Below the pieces are notes generated by a model, which was not told where the DNA came from, did not search any database, and saw nothing but the letters and a program-made list of their open reading frames with translations. 7,559 bases of DNA, taken from contig DAOUWN010000091.1 of assembly GCA_030667105.1 (NCBI GenBank), forward strand, positions 1 through 7,559. Reading direction: 5' to 3'. Origin of the DNA: Deltaproteobacteria bacterium (GTDB lineage: Bacteria; Desulfobacterota; Desulfobacteria; C00003060). This document shows positions 1 to 7,527 of this stretch, one piece after another; the first letter of the stretch is position 1, and each line of letters starts with the position of its first letter. Made by a program: the position numbers and the translations under genes.

Positions 1-2
1 AT

Positions 3-137
3 GTTAGAGGCGGCAAACGGTTTGTGCGCCACGTGGCTCGTGAGTCGTTAGTAAGGACCTTTGCCGGGGGAAAGAGGATTTTGTTGGCTGTCCACGATTG
101 TGTTGATTCGGGAGAGGCAATAAGATATAAAGTGTGA
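3..137 (+). CDS. possible 3' end of an upstream gene (partial, unrecognised)
   Basis: An open frame enters from the left edge and runs 44 codons to a TGA at 135-137. The peptide is basic at first (RGGKRFVRHVARESL) and then has a hydrophobic stretch (RILLAVHDC). I do not recognise a family. A stop-free run of this length can occur by chance in sequence of this composition, and the promoter candidate for the ATPase operon overlaps its last codons. It could therefore be the tail of a real neighbour or non-coding leader. Sequence to the left of the window would decide it. Confidence 0.22.
   Translation, partial: VRGGKRFVRHVARESLVRTFAGGKRILLAVHDCVDSGEAIRYKV
103..131 (+). promoter_or_regulatory. 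candidate sigma70-type promoter for the atp operon
   Basis: TTGATT (103-108) and TATAAA (126-131) are separated by exactly 17 bases. They match the -35 and -10 consensus at 4 of 6 and 5 of 6 positions. Transcription would begin near 138, giving a leader of roughly 50 bases before the beta-subunit ATG at 187. It is the only well-spaced pair I see ahead of the operon. It is a pattern match only. Confidence 0.42.
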
Positions 138-174
138 TCTTATGAATTTGTTATGGTTGCCCCCTATGATTTGT

Positions 175-178
175 GGGA
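175..178 (+). promoter_or_regulatory. weak ribosome binding site of atpD
   Basis: GGGA lies 8 bases before the ATG at 187. It is the best Shine-Dalgarno-like match upstream of atpD. It is weaker than the sites inside the operon ahead of the AtpR, c and b/delta genes. Confidence 0.3.
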
Positions 179-183
179 CTTGA

Positions 184-1961
<1,778 letters not shown>

Positions 1962-1970
1962 GCAGTAACT

Positions 1971-2158
1971 TCTCAATAAGTTCTGGCTCCTGTCATTGCG
2001 AGCGAGCCGACTTCGCCAAAGCACTGGCTGCGACGGCTGAACGGCTGAACGCGAAGCAATCTCATCGGCTGGGGATTGCTTCGTCGGACCGCCTTCGGCG
2101 AGCCTCCTTGCAATGACACAGAAAGAGAGTGTCCGGGAATTACCCCGACTTATTGAGA
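1971..2158. repeat. palindromic intergenic repeat element (MITE/REP-like)
   Basis: This fills most of the 222-base gap between epsilon and AtpQ (1962-2183), where no gene is visible. Three nested exact inverted repeats are seen: 11 bp (1971-1981 with 2148-2158), 9 bp TGTCATTGC/GCAATGACA (1991-1999 with 2110-2118), and 10 bp CGAAGCAATC/GATTGCTTCG (2052-2061 with 2074-2083). The left arm is longer than the right and contains an exact tandem duplication of ACGGCTGA (2033-2048). I recognise the TGTCATTGC...GAAGCAATC...GCAATGACA layout as a dispersed repeat of many Desulfobacterota and some other genomes; this is memory, not a search. The outer 11-bp pair may belong to the element or be a separate flank. 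In mRNA it would fold into a long hairpin. Confidence 0.8.
2033..2048 (+). repeat. 8-bp exact tandem duplication inside the repeat element
   Basis: ACGGCTGA occurs twice back to back, within the left arm of the palindromic element. The right arm has no counterpart, so it looks like a local slippage expansion in this copy. Confidence 0.7.
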
Positions 2159-2183
2159 TCTTACACGAAAAACAGGCAAACCC

Positions 2184-2513
2184 GTGAAAAGAGAGCGTTT
2201 CCGAACCGGGGAAGAACTGAGCGAGTCAGTAGGCGTCAAAGAAGCCCGAAAGTTGAGGGCGCGTTCTCAAAAGCACCGGAGCGTGTGGTTCGGGCTGGGC
2301 ATGTTTGGCCTTGTTGGGTGGTCGGTGGCCACCCCCACATTGGTGGGCATCGCATTAGGCGTGTGGATAGATCTAAAATGGCCAAGCCGCTATTCGTGGA
2401 CCCTTATGCTACTTATCATCGGCGTAATGCTGGGTTGCCTGAATGCCTGGTTCTGGATTTCGCGTGAGCGAAAAGTGATTCGTGAGGAAAATGAGGAGCA
2501 GGCCTGTGGGTGA
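2184..2513 (+). CDS. atpQ: N-ATPase accessory membrane protein AtpQ (AtpI-like)
   Basis: This small membrane protein is specific to N-ATPase operons and distantly like AtpI of F-type operons. AtpI-type proteins are thought to help assemble the c-ring, and a role in Mg2+ supply has been suggested. The 109 residues have a basic, soluble N-terminus (1-33) and two hydrophobic segments: about 35-62, with the typical FGLVGWSVATPTLVG core ending in Asp63, and about 71-92. A charged tail follows. The start is a GTG at 2184 with a weak AGG 7 bases upstream. No in-frame ATG or GTG lies between it and the upstream stop at 2154, and the first downstream candidates would cut the basic N-terminus. It overlaps AtpR. 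Function is inferred from family and position. Confidence 0.9.
   Translation: MKRERFRTGEELSESVGVKEARKLRARSQKHRSVWFGLGMFGLVGWSVATPTLVGIALGVWIDLKWPSRYSWTLMLLIIGVMLGCLNAWFWISRERKVIREENEEQACG
2494..2498 (+). promoter_or_regulatory. ribosome binding site deciding the atpR start
   Basis: AGGAG lies 7 bases before the GTG at 2506, inside the end of atpQ. The alternative starts do worse: GTG 2482 has no purine-rich site, and ATG 2491 has GAGG only about 3 bases away. This favours GTG 2506 as the AtpR start. Confidence 0.6.
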
Positions 2514-2826
2514 GCTCTTAACTCTTATATCGGCTCTTGTGGCAGGCACCGGACTCGGGTTGTTTTACTTCGGTGGCCTGTGGTTGACGGTCCGGCGGCT
2601 CCCCACGGCGCGACGGCCTGCCTTTTTCAGTCTGTTGAGTTTCTTTGGACGCTTGGGGGTAGCTCTGTTTGGATTTTATCTCGTCATGGGCGGTCACTGG
2701 GAACGACTGCTCGTTTGTCTGTTGGGTTTTCTGGGGGCCCGTGTCATCCTTGTCCGTCTCTGGGGGCCTGATAGCACCAGTCGCAGTAAAAGGATGGCTG
2801 AAGTTAAGGATTTTCGTCATTTCTAA
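2506..2826 (+). CDS. atpR: N-ATPase subunit AtpR
   Basis: AtpR is found only in N-ATPase operons and is a marker of this type. It is a small integral membrane protein proposed to interact with the rotor ring. With the GTG start it has 106 residues and three hydrophobic segments (about 4-28, 40-61, 67-86). Arginines fall inside or at the edges of the membrane segments: Arg30/31 after segment 1, Arg49 within segment 2 (SFFGRLG), and Arg79 and Arg84 in segment 3. An opening of V/M-G-E-L-L-T-L and a glycine-rich FGGLW (22-26) match what I know of the family. It overlaps the end of atpQ by 8 bases, the same overlap as between a and c. An upstream GTG (2482) or ATG (2491) would add 8 or 5 residues. 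Biochemical function is not established. Confidence 0.88.
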   Translation: MGELLTLISALVAGTGLGLFYFGGLWLTVRRLPTARRPAFFSLLSFFGRLGVALFGFYLVMGGHWERLLVCLLGFLGARVILVRLWGPDSTSRSKRMAEVKDFRHF

Positions 2827-2861
2827 TTTTAGGCGCTTTAGCTCACTCAAATCGGTTTCCT

Positions 2862-3578
2862 ATGCGTATAAGTCCTGATGCTATGGTTTTCTTTCAATGG
2901 GGGCCCATCTCCCTGAATGCAACCATCGTCTTTACCTGGTGCGTGATGGGGTTGATGGTTCTTGGCTCCTGGCTGATAACTCGAAGGCTTTCGCCGACAA
3001 CCAGGCTGTCTCGATGGCAGAACCTTATTGAAGTTCTGGTGACCGGTATTAGAAATGAGATCCATGAGATCACTGGCCAGGTTCCGGACCGATACCTGCC
3101 TTTTGTGGGCACCCTTTTTTTATTTATTGCGGTGTCAAACCTTTTGAGCATTGTGCCCGGCTATGAGCCACCCACGGGCTCTCTTTCAACCACGGCAGCG
3201 CTGGCAGGGTGTGTGTTTGTGGCCATTCCCATATATGGCATTACCCAAAAGGGGCTCTCTTACTTCGCACAGTACATTAAACCTTCCGTATTCATGCTAC
3301 CTTTCAACATCATGGGAGAGTTGTCGCGCACCCTGGCACTGGCCGTTCGACTTTTTGGAAACATCATGAGCGGCACTATGATCGTTGCCATCCTGCTTGC
3401 CATTGCACCTCTTATTTTTCCCATCGTCATGCAGGCGCTGGGACTCTTAACCGGGTTGATCCAGGCGTATATCTTTGCCATCCTGGCTATGGTGTATATC
3501 GCTGCCGCGACTCGCACCCGACGCCAGGAAGGGCAAACCAATCAGCAAGCTAAGAAAGGAGATCTGTCAGATGGATAA
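2862..3578 (+). CDS. atpB: N-ATPase subunit a (ion channel stator)
   Basis: Subunit a forms the two half-channels through which ions reach the c-ring. The 238 residues carry about five or six membrane segments (roughly 19-40, 79-97, 112-130, 142-163, 171-190, 195-215). The essential arginine, equivalent to E. coli Arg210, is Arg163 in LAVRLFGN (159-167), with the usual MGELSRTLAL before it. Gln201 in QAYIF lies where E. coli has Gln252. The segment PGYEPPTGSLSTTAALAG (99-116) is an N-ATPase-like version of the second-helix region. The C-terminus is hydrophilic and slightly longer than needed. Start: ATG 2862, 35 bases after AtpR; ATG 2883 (MVFFQWGP) is possible, and neither has a strong ribosome site. 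The stop overlaps the c gene by 8 bases. Confidence 0.96.
   Translation: MRISPDAMVFFQWGPISLNATIVFTWCVMGLMVLGSWLITRRLSPTTRLSRWQNLIEVLVTGIRNEIHEITGQVPDRYLPFVGTLFLFIAVSNLLSIVPGYEPPTGSLSTTAALAGCVFVAIPIYGITQKGLSYFAQYIKPSVFMLPFNIMGELSRTLALAVRLFGNIMSGTMIVAILLAIAPLIFPIVMQALGLLTGLIQAYIFAILAMVYIAAATRTRRQEGQTNQQAKKGDLSDG
3555..3561 (+). promoter_or_regulatory. strong ribosome binding site of atpE
   Basis: AAAGGAG lies 9 bases before ATG 3571, within the last codons of atpB. A strong site fits the need for many c copies per complex. It also supports ATG 3571 over the longer open frame that begins at 3475. Confidence 0.65.
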
Positions 3579-3849
3579 CATCGGTCTCATTGGTACGATA
3601 TCCATAATTGCCTCGGGACTGACCATTGCCATTGGTTCGGTCGGCCCCGCACTGGGAGAAGGGCGGGCATTGGCACAGGCGTTGAGCTCTATTGCTCAAC
3701 AGCCGGATGAAGCCAATACCATCACACGAACCCTCTTTGTGGGTTTGGCTATGGTGGAGTCTACCGCCATTTACTGCTTTGTGGTGGCCATGATTCTGAT
3801 TTTTGCCAATCCCTTCTGGGAACACGTGATATCCAAGGCTGGAGGATGA
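3571..3849 (+). CDS. atpE: N-ATPase subunit c (rotor ring, two-carboxylate type)
   Basis: Many copies of this 92-residue hairpin form the membrane rotor ring. Helix 1 runs about 5-41 and helix 2 about 52-81, joined by a polar loop with QQPD (43-46), where most F-type c subunits have RQP. Helix 2 carries the ion-binding glutamate Glu63 within MVESTAIY (61-68), so Ser64, Thr65 and Tyr68 match the Na+ ligands of the Ilyobacter tartaricus ring. In helix 1 the position of its Gln32 is Glu30 (PALGEG), giving two carboxylates per site. The Na+ ring of Fusobacterium nucleatum also has two. Na+ coupling is therefore likely but not proven: the Burkholderia pseudomallei N-ATPase ring was reported as H+-specific with 17 subunits. 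The open frame extends upstream to 3475, but that part overlaps atpB and is not needed. Confidence 0.97.
   Translation: MDNIGLIGTISIIASGLTIAIGSVGPALGEGRALAQALSSIAQQPDEANTITRTLFVGLAMVESTAIYCFVVAMILIFANPFWEHVISKAGG
3841..3845 (+). promoter_or_regulatory. strong ribosome binding site of atpF
   Basis: GGAGG lies 7 bases before GTG 3853 and is formed by the last codons of atpE. It makes the GTG start convincing and couples c and b/delta translation. Confidence 0.65.
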
Positions 3850-3852
3850 TCC

Positions 3853-4629
3853 GTGCTTATTGATTGGTTTACAGTGACTGCCCAGGTCATCAATTTCCTG
3901 GTGCTTGTCTACCTGCTCAAGCGTTTTCTTTACGGTCCAATTGTCAAGGCCATGGACGAGCGAGAGAAAAAGATCGCTCTCCGCCTGGAAGAAGGCCGGA
4001 GAAAGAAAAATGAAGCTGAGCGGGAAATGGAACGCTATCTGAAAAAAAACCTGGACCTTGATAATCGCCGTGAAGCGTTGCTATCTGAGATCAAGGGAGA
4101 GGTGGACGCTCGCCGAAAAGAGCTCATCAATGAGGCACGCAACGAGGTTGAGGCCATCAGGGACAACTGGCATAAGGCAATCAAGCGGGAGAAAGAGGCC
4201 TTCCTTCAGGACCTTCGGCAACGCGCTGGCAAGGAGACTTGTGCCGTTGTCCGCCTGGCCCTCAAGGACCTGGCAAACGTGAATCTGGAGCATCATATCA
4301 TCCGTGTTTTTATCGAACGTCTCCGGAATCTGGACGAGGAGGAACTGAGCGCACTCAACGAATCGATTCTGAAATCAGGGCAAAGAATCAACCTCCGGAG
4401 CGCTTTTGAAATCCCCCGGGAAATGGTCCGACAAATTACAGAAGCCTTGCAGAACCATGGGGCCGATCCTGTTGATTTGCAGCTTGAGGTTTCATCAGAC
4501 ATTATATGTGGCATTGAATTGAAGGTCCATGGCCGCAAGATTGCGTGGAGCCTGGAGGACTATCTAGAAACCCTGGAGGAAGCGCTGGCCGAAGCGCTTG
4601 AGGGAAAGAGAATTGAATCGACGGATTGA
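3853..4629 (+). CDS. atpF: N-ATPase b/delta-type stator stalk subunit
   Basis: This is the peripheral stalk that holds the head still against the membrane sector. At 258 residues it is about 100 longer than an F-type b subunit. One N-terminal membrane segment (about 9-27) is followed by a long charged coiled coil (about 30-125) as in b. The C-terminal part (about 130-250) looks like delta: an amphipathic region, then IICGIELKVHGRKIAWSLEDYLETL (217-241, written here by motif: IICGIEL, GRKIAW, SLEDYLETL). This resembles the closing delta motif (I-x-G-G-I-x-I-x-x-x-x-x-D-x-S), with Cys219 for the first Gly. No other delta gene exists in the operon, so one protein probably does both jobs, as in other N-ATPases. 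Start is GTG 3853, 3 bases after atpE. Confidence 0.93.
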   Translation: MLIDWFTVTAQVINFLVLVYLLKRFLYGPIVKAMDEREKKIALRLEEGRRKKNEAEREMERYLKKNLDLDNRREALLSEIKGEVDARRKELINEARNEVEAIRDNWHKAIKREKEAFLQDLRQRAGKETCAVVRLALKDLANVNLEHHIIRVFIERLRNLDEEELSALNESILKSGQRINLRSAFEIPREMVRQITEALQNHGADPVDLQLEVSSDIICGIELKVHGRKIAWSLEDYLETLEEALAEALEGKRIESTD

Positions 4630-4661
4630 GGGATTGGGGAATTAGTCCGTTAGCTATGAAG

Positions 4662-4840
4662 TTCGTGTTTTTTGTGGCAAGAAATTACTAAGACTATTAC
4701 GAAAGCACGAAAGAAGGAAAACACGAAAAAATACACTTCTTCCTTTTATCTTGTTTCGTGCTTTGCGGCTTTTCGCATTGAGAAGAGGCAAGTTTTCGTG
4801 TTTTCGTGATTATTTTTTGGTTCCGGCTTGTCCGGGTTAC
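4662..4840. repeat. TTCGTG-rich inverted-repeat element between atpF and atpA
   Basis: The 222-base gap 4630-4851 contains no gene. TTCGTG occurs on the + strand at 4662, 4755, 4795 and 4803, and its complement CACGAA at 4706 and 4722. Two long exact pairings exist: 11 bp (4702-4712 with 4754-4764) and 12 bp (4718-4729 with 4793-4804). Their order is interleaved, so they cannot form one simple nested hairpin. The element ends in TTCCGGCTTGTCCGGGTTA (4821-4839), which I associate with a dispersed intergenic repeat of Desulfobacterota. Just after the atpF stop, GATTGAG/GATTGGG (4624-4638) is a short direct repeat. This gap lies where F-type operons carry the delta gene; I see no delta remnant in it. 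Confidence 0.7.
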
Positions 4841-4851
4841 GGAATTGGGAA

Positions 4852-6381
4852 ATGGAACAAAATGCAACGCTGAAATCCTCTCTGGATGATACGTTCACGG
4901 CTTTCGACCGCCTCTTGGAGGGCCACAGGGCCGAGCTTAAGGGCCGGGAGGTCGGCACGGTGAACTATATTGGTCTAGGCATCGCACGGTTAGAAGGATT
5001 GCCTGGCGTCAAATCGGAGGAGCTTGTCCGCTTTGCCGGAGACGTCTTGGGAATGGTTTTCAACGTGGATCCTTTGGAAGTAGGTGTCATTCTGCTGGGA
5101 GTGAGCCAAATGCTGAAGGCTGGCTCCGAAGTACGACGAACGGGACGGGTCTTGGACGTGCCGGTGGGTGACGGGCTGATCGGCCGGGTCATAGATCCCA
5201 TGGGGCGTGCCCTGGACAACCTTGGCCCGGTGCGCACCTCAGAGCGACGTCCTGTCGAACGGGAAGCGCCTGAGATCATGGATCGCGCACCGGTCACTGT
5301 CCCCCTCCAGACCGGGCTCAAGGTGGTGGATGCCTTGATTCCCATTGGCCGGGGCCAGCGAGAACTCATCCTCGGCGACAGACAAACCGGCAAGACCGCC
5401 ATCGCGCTGGATACGATTATCAACCAGCGAGATAAAGATGTCCTTTGTGTCTATTGTGCCATTGGGCAGCGAAGCTCGTCTGTGGCAAAGCTTATTGACG
5501 ATCTCAGGGTGTACGATGCCATGGCCAACTGTATCGTAGTGGCGGCTGAAGGGGAAGATCCCCCTGGATTGCAGTTCATTACACCCTATGCAGCAACCAC
5601 CATGGCAGAGTATTTTATGGAACAGGGACGGGACGTATTGATCGTATACGACGATCTGACGCGCCATGCCCGGGCATATCGGGAACTTTCACTCCTGCTG
5701 CGTCGTCCTCCAGGCAGGGAGGCGTTTCCGGGCGACATATTCTATATCCATTCCCGACTGCTTGAACGTGCCACCCACCTCCGAGAAGAACTCGGGGGTG
5801 GCTCTTTGAGCGCCATGCCGATTGTGGAGACAGAGGCTCAAAACATATCAGCATATATTCCAACGAATATCATCTCCATCACTGATGGTCAGATCTATCT
5901 TGCCCCCGATCTGTTTCAAAAAGGAGTGCTCCCCGCCGTGGACGTTGGCAAGTCGGTGTCCCGGGTGGGTGGAAAGACACAGCTTGCCGCATATCGCACC
6001 GTCGCCGGCGATTTGCGCCTTTCGTACTCGCAGTTTGAGGAACTGGAGACATTCTCGCGTTTTGGGACGCGTCTCGATGAAGAAACGCGCAAAACGCTGG
6101 ACCATGGCCGCCGCGTCCGAGAAATTCTCAAACAACCCCAATATCAACCCATGTCGGTTCCTGAGCAGATTGCTGTTCTTCTGGCAGTGACGGAGGGCGT
6201 CTTTGATCAGCTTCCACCGGACGAGATTGCAGGGGCCGAGCAGGTCATATGCAAGGCAGTTACTGAACAATTACCCGATCTTTGTATACGCATCCAATCT
6301 GGGGACAAACTCAAGCAGGAGGATATCAATGTTCTTATCAACACCTCACAGAAGGCGATTGAGGGAGAAAAAACGGAGTAA
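4852..6381 (+). CDS. atpA: N-ATPase subunit alpha
   Basis: Alpha is the non-catalytic nucleotide-binding partner of beta in the head and supplies the arginine finger. From ATG 4852 it has 509 residues, normal for the family. The beta-barrel domain (about 30-95, with [18 protein letters not shown]) precedes the P-loop GDRQTGKT (175-182). Further landmarks are [14 protein letters not shown] (201-214), Walker B-like [12 protein letters not shown] (262-273), [23 protein letters not shown] (285-307, by motif: [19 protein letters not shown]), and Arg371 in [10 protein letters not shown], equivalent to the E. coli Arg376 finger. An in-frame TTG at 4828 would add 8 residues, but it lies inside the upstream repeat, so ATG 4852 is preferred despite a weak ribosome site (GGA at 4841). 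The final Glu-stop codons form the first unit of the next repeat. Confidence 0.96.
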   Translation: MEQNATLKSSLDDTFTAFDRLLEGHRAELKGREVGTVNYIGLGIARLEGLPGVKSEELVRFAGDVLGMVFNVDPLEVGVILLGVSQMLKAGSEVRRTGRVLDVPVGDGLIGRVIDPMGRALDNLGPVRTSERRPVEREAPEIMDRAPVTVPLQTGLKVVDALIPIGRGQRELILGDRQTGKTAIALDTIINQRDKDVLCVYCAIGQRSSSVAKLIDDLRVYDAMANCIVVAAEGEDPPGLQFITPYAATTMAEYFMEQGRDVLIVYDDLTRHARAYRELSLLLRRPPGREAFPGDIFYIHSRLLERATHLREELGGGSLSAMPIVETEAQNISAYIPTNIISITDGQIYLAPDLFQKGVLPAVDVGKSVSRVGGKTQLAAYRTVAGDLRLSYSQFEELETFSRFGTRLDEETRKTLDHGRRVREILKQPQYQPMSVPEQIAVLLAVTEGVFDQLPPDEIAGAEQVICKAVTEQLPDLCIRIQSGDKLKQEDINVLINTSQKAIEGEKTE

Positions 6382-6467
6382 TGGAGTACTGGAGTAGTGG
6401 AGTACTGGCTGGTAAAACCGCCCATTCGTTGCTCTTTATCCATCACTCCAATACTCCATCACTCCAA
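6375..6467. repeat. period-8 TGGAGTNN inverted repeat between atpA and atpG
   Basis: GGAGTA recurs at exactly 8-base steps at 6375, 6383, 6391 and 6399. After a 36-base spacer, ACTCC recurs at the same step at 6445, 6453 and 6461. The two blocks are imperfect inverted copies and could form a stem of about 25 pairs with differences confined to the two variable bases of each unit. The first unit overlaps the last sense codon and TAA of alpha. The gap (6382-6494) shows no gene. I recall similar GGAGTA repeats between genes in Desulfobacterota; a genome search would confirm this. Confidence 0.75.
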
Positions 6468-6494
6468 TAGGGACGAAGCCCCTTTTTCTCAACC

Positions 6495-7385
6495 ATGCAA
6501 ACGATCGAATCCTTGAAACGGCAGATCAAAAGTGCGACGGATTTGCACTCTGTGGTGAAGACAATGAAGGCCCTTGCTGCTGTGAGTATCCGGCAGTACG
6601 AGAAGGCTGTTGAATCCCTTGCCGAATACAACCGAACAGTTGAGATGGGTTTTCAGGTCCTTCTTAAACAGAAACCCCAGACGGTCTCAATGGCCCAACC
6701 TGTGCTAAACGGACGTCTTGGTGCCGTTGTCTTTGGTTCGGACCAGGGCATGGTGGGACAGTTCAATGAAGTGATAGCCCGCTATGCGGTCAGTGAAATG
6801 GATAAACTCCGGATCAGGGAAGAAAACCGTGCACTGTTAGCCGTGGGTCTGCGAGTTTTTGCACGCCTTGAAGAGGCCGGACACCCCGTTGAAGACCATA
6901 TTTCTCTGCCAGACTCTTTGGCTGCTATTACACCCATCGTGCAGGATATGGTGCTGAGAATAGAGGCGTGGCGCTCCGGGCGTGAAATCCATCAGTTCGT
7001 CCTCTTTTATAACAAACCGCTTTCCGGTGCTTCATATCGCCCCCATACGCTTCATCTTTTGCCGATGAATGTGAGGTGGTTTCAAGGGCTGGCGTACAAG
7101 TCGTGGCCATCTCGCACCCTCCCTGTGTTTACCATGGAGTGGGATGGGCTCTTTTCATCATTGATTCGACAACACCTTTTTGTGTCCCTCTTCAGGGCCT
7201 TTGCGGAGTCTCTGGCCAGTGAAAATGCCAGCCGGCTCGCATCCATGCAGGTGGCCGAGAGAAATATCGAAGACCGTTTAGTAGACCTCAATGCTCAATT
7301 TTACCGGCAACGGCAGAGTTCTATCGACGAAGAACTCTTCGATCTTGTGGCCGGCTTTGAGGCATTAACTGGGGAGGCAATATGA
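6495..7385 (+). CDS. atpG: N-ATPase subunit gamma (central rotor shaft)
   Basis: Gamma is the central shaft that couples ring rotation to the three beta sites. At 296 residues it has normal length. The N-terminal helix carries IESLKRQIKSATDLHSVVKTMKALAAVS (4-31, by motif: IKSATDLHSVVKTMKALA), matching the family's I-x-x-T-x-x-I-T-K-A-M-x-M-V-A pattern. A Rossmann-like middle has FGSDQGMVGQFN (80-91), which corresponds to the family SDRGLCGGYN. The C-terminal helix has SLASENASRLASM (239-251) followed by EELFDLVAGFEAL (279-291). It is the last gene of the operon, after the repeat-filled gap of 113 bases, and has no clear Shine-Dalgarno site ahead of ATG 6495. Its sequence is the most diverged of the large subunits, which is usual for gamma. 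Confidence 0.95.
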   Translation: MQTIESLKRQIKSATDLHSVVKTMKALAAVSIRQYEKAVESLAEYNRTVEMGFQVLLKQKPQTVSMAQPVLNGRLGAVVFGSDQGMVGQFNEVIARYAVSEMDKLRIREENRALLAVGLRVFARLEEAGHPVEDHISLPDSLAAITPIVQDMVLRIEAWRSGREIHQFVLFYNKPLSGASYRPHTLHLLPMNVRWFQGLAYKSWPSRTLPVFTMEWDGLFSSLIRQHLFVSLFRAFAESLASENASRLASMQVAERNIEDRLVDLNAQFYRQRQSSIDEELFDLVAGFEALTGEAI

Positions 7386-7461
7386 TGGCTATTGCTTTTT
7401 GCCAATCTTGAATTCTTGACCCAAGAGGACAACTGGAGTATGTTGTGGCTAATTCAATACC

Positions 7462-7497
7462 TGAATCCATGGTGTTAGGGAAAGGATTCATGTTTTT
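7462..7497 (+). terminator. possible weak terminator or operator hairpin
   Basis: TGAATCC (7462-7468) and GGATTCA (7484-7490) are an exact 7-bp inverted repeat with a 15-base loop, followed by TGTTTTT (7491-7497). It is about 76 bases after gamma, a sensible place for the operon to end. The stem is short, only 3 of 7 pairs are G-C and the loop is large, so it could equally be a protein-binding dyad ahead of the next gene or chance. Confidence 0.28.
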
Positions 7498-7527
7498 AGA
7501 ATCAAAAACTAATAATAGGGGGTTAGA

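Noticed and set aside
1971..2158. Intrinsic terminator after epsilon
   Set aside because: The palindrome has no T-run after the stem, and the downstream genes are needed for the same complex; a partial effect on transcript level is possible but not shown.
2129..2467. 112-codon + strand frame overlapping AtpQ
   Set aside because: It starts in the repeat element and is rich in Arg, Pro and His from out-of-frame reading; AtpQ in the other frame has clear membrane segments and a family motif.
4828..4851. TTG start giving an alpha subunit 8 residues longer
   Set aside because: The TTG lies within the dispersed repeat (CCGGCTTGTCCGG); ATG 4852 gives a normal alpha N-terminus.
4630..4851. Remnant of a delta (atpH) gene in the gap before alpha
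   Set aside because: All frames are short, and the sequence is dominated by inverted TTCGTG motifs; the delta-like domain is already part of the b protein.
5239..5667. 142-codon open frame on the minus strand inside alpha
   Set aside because: It is antisense to the most conserved part of alpha and low in protein-like features; it is a shadow.
7382..7411. Tiny frame overlapping the gamma stop by ATGA
   Set aside because: It reaches a stop after nine codons and has no recognisable content, though it could be a remnant of a once-coupled gene.
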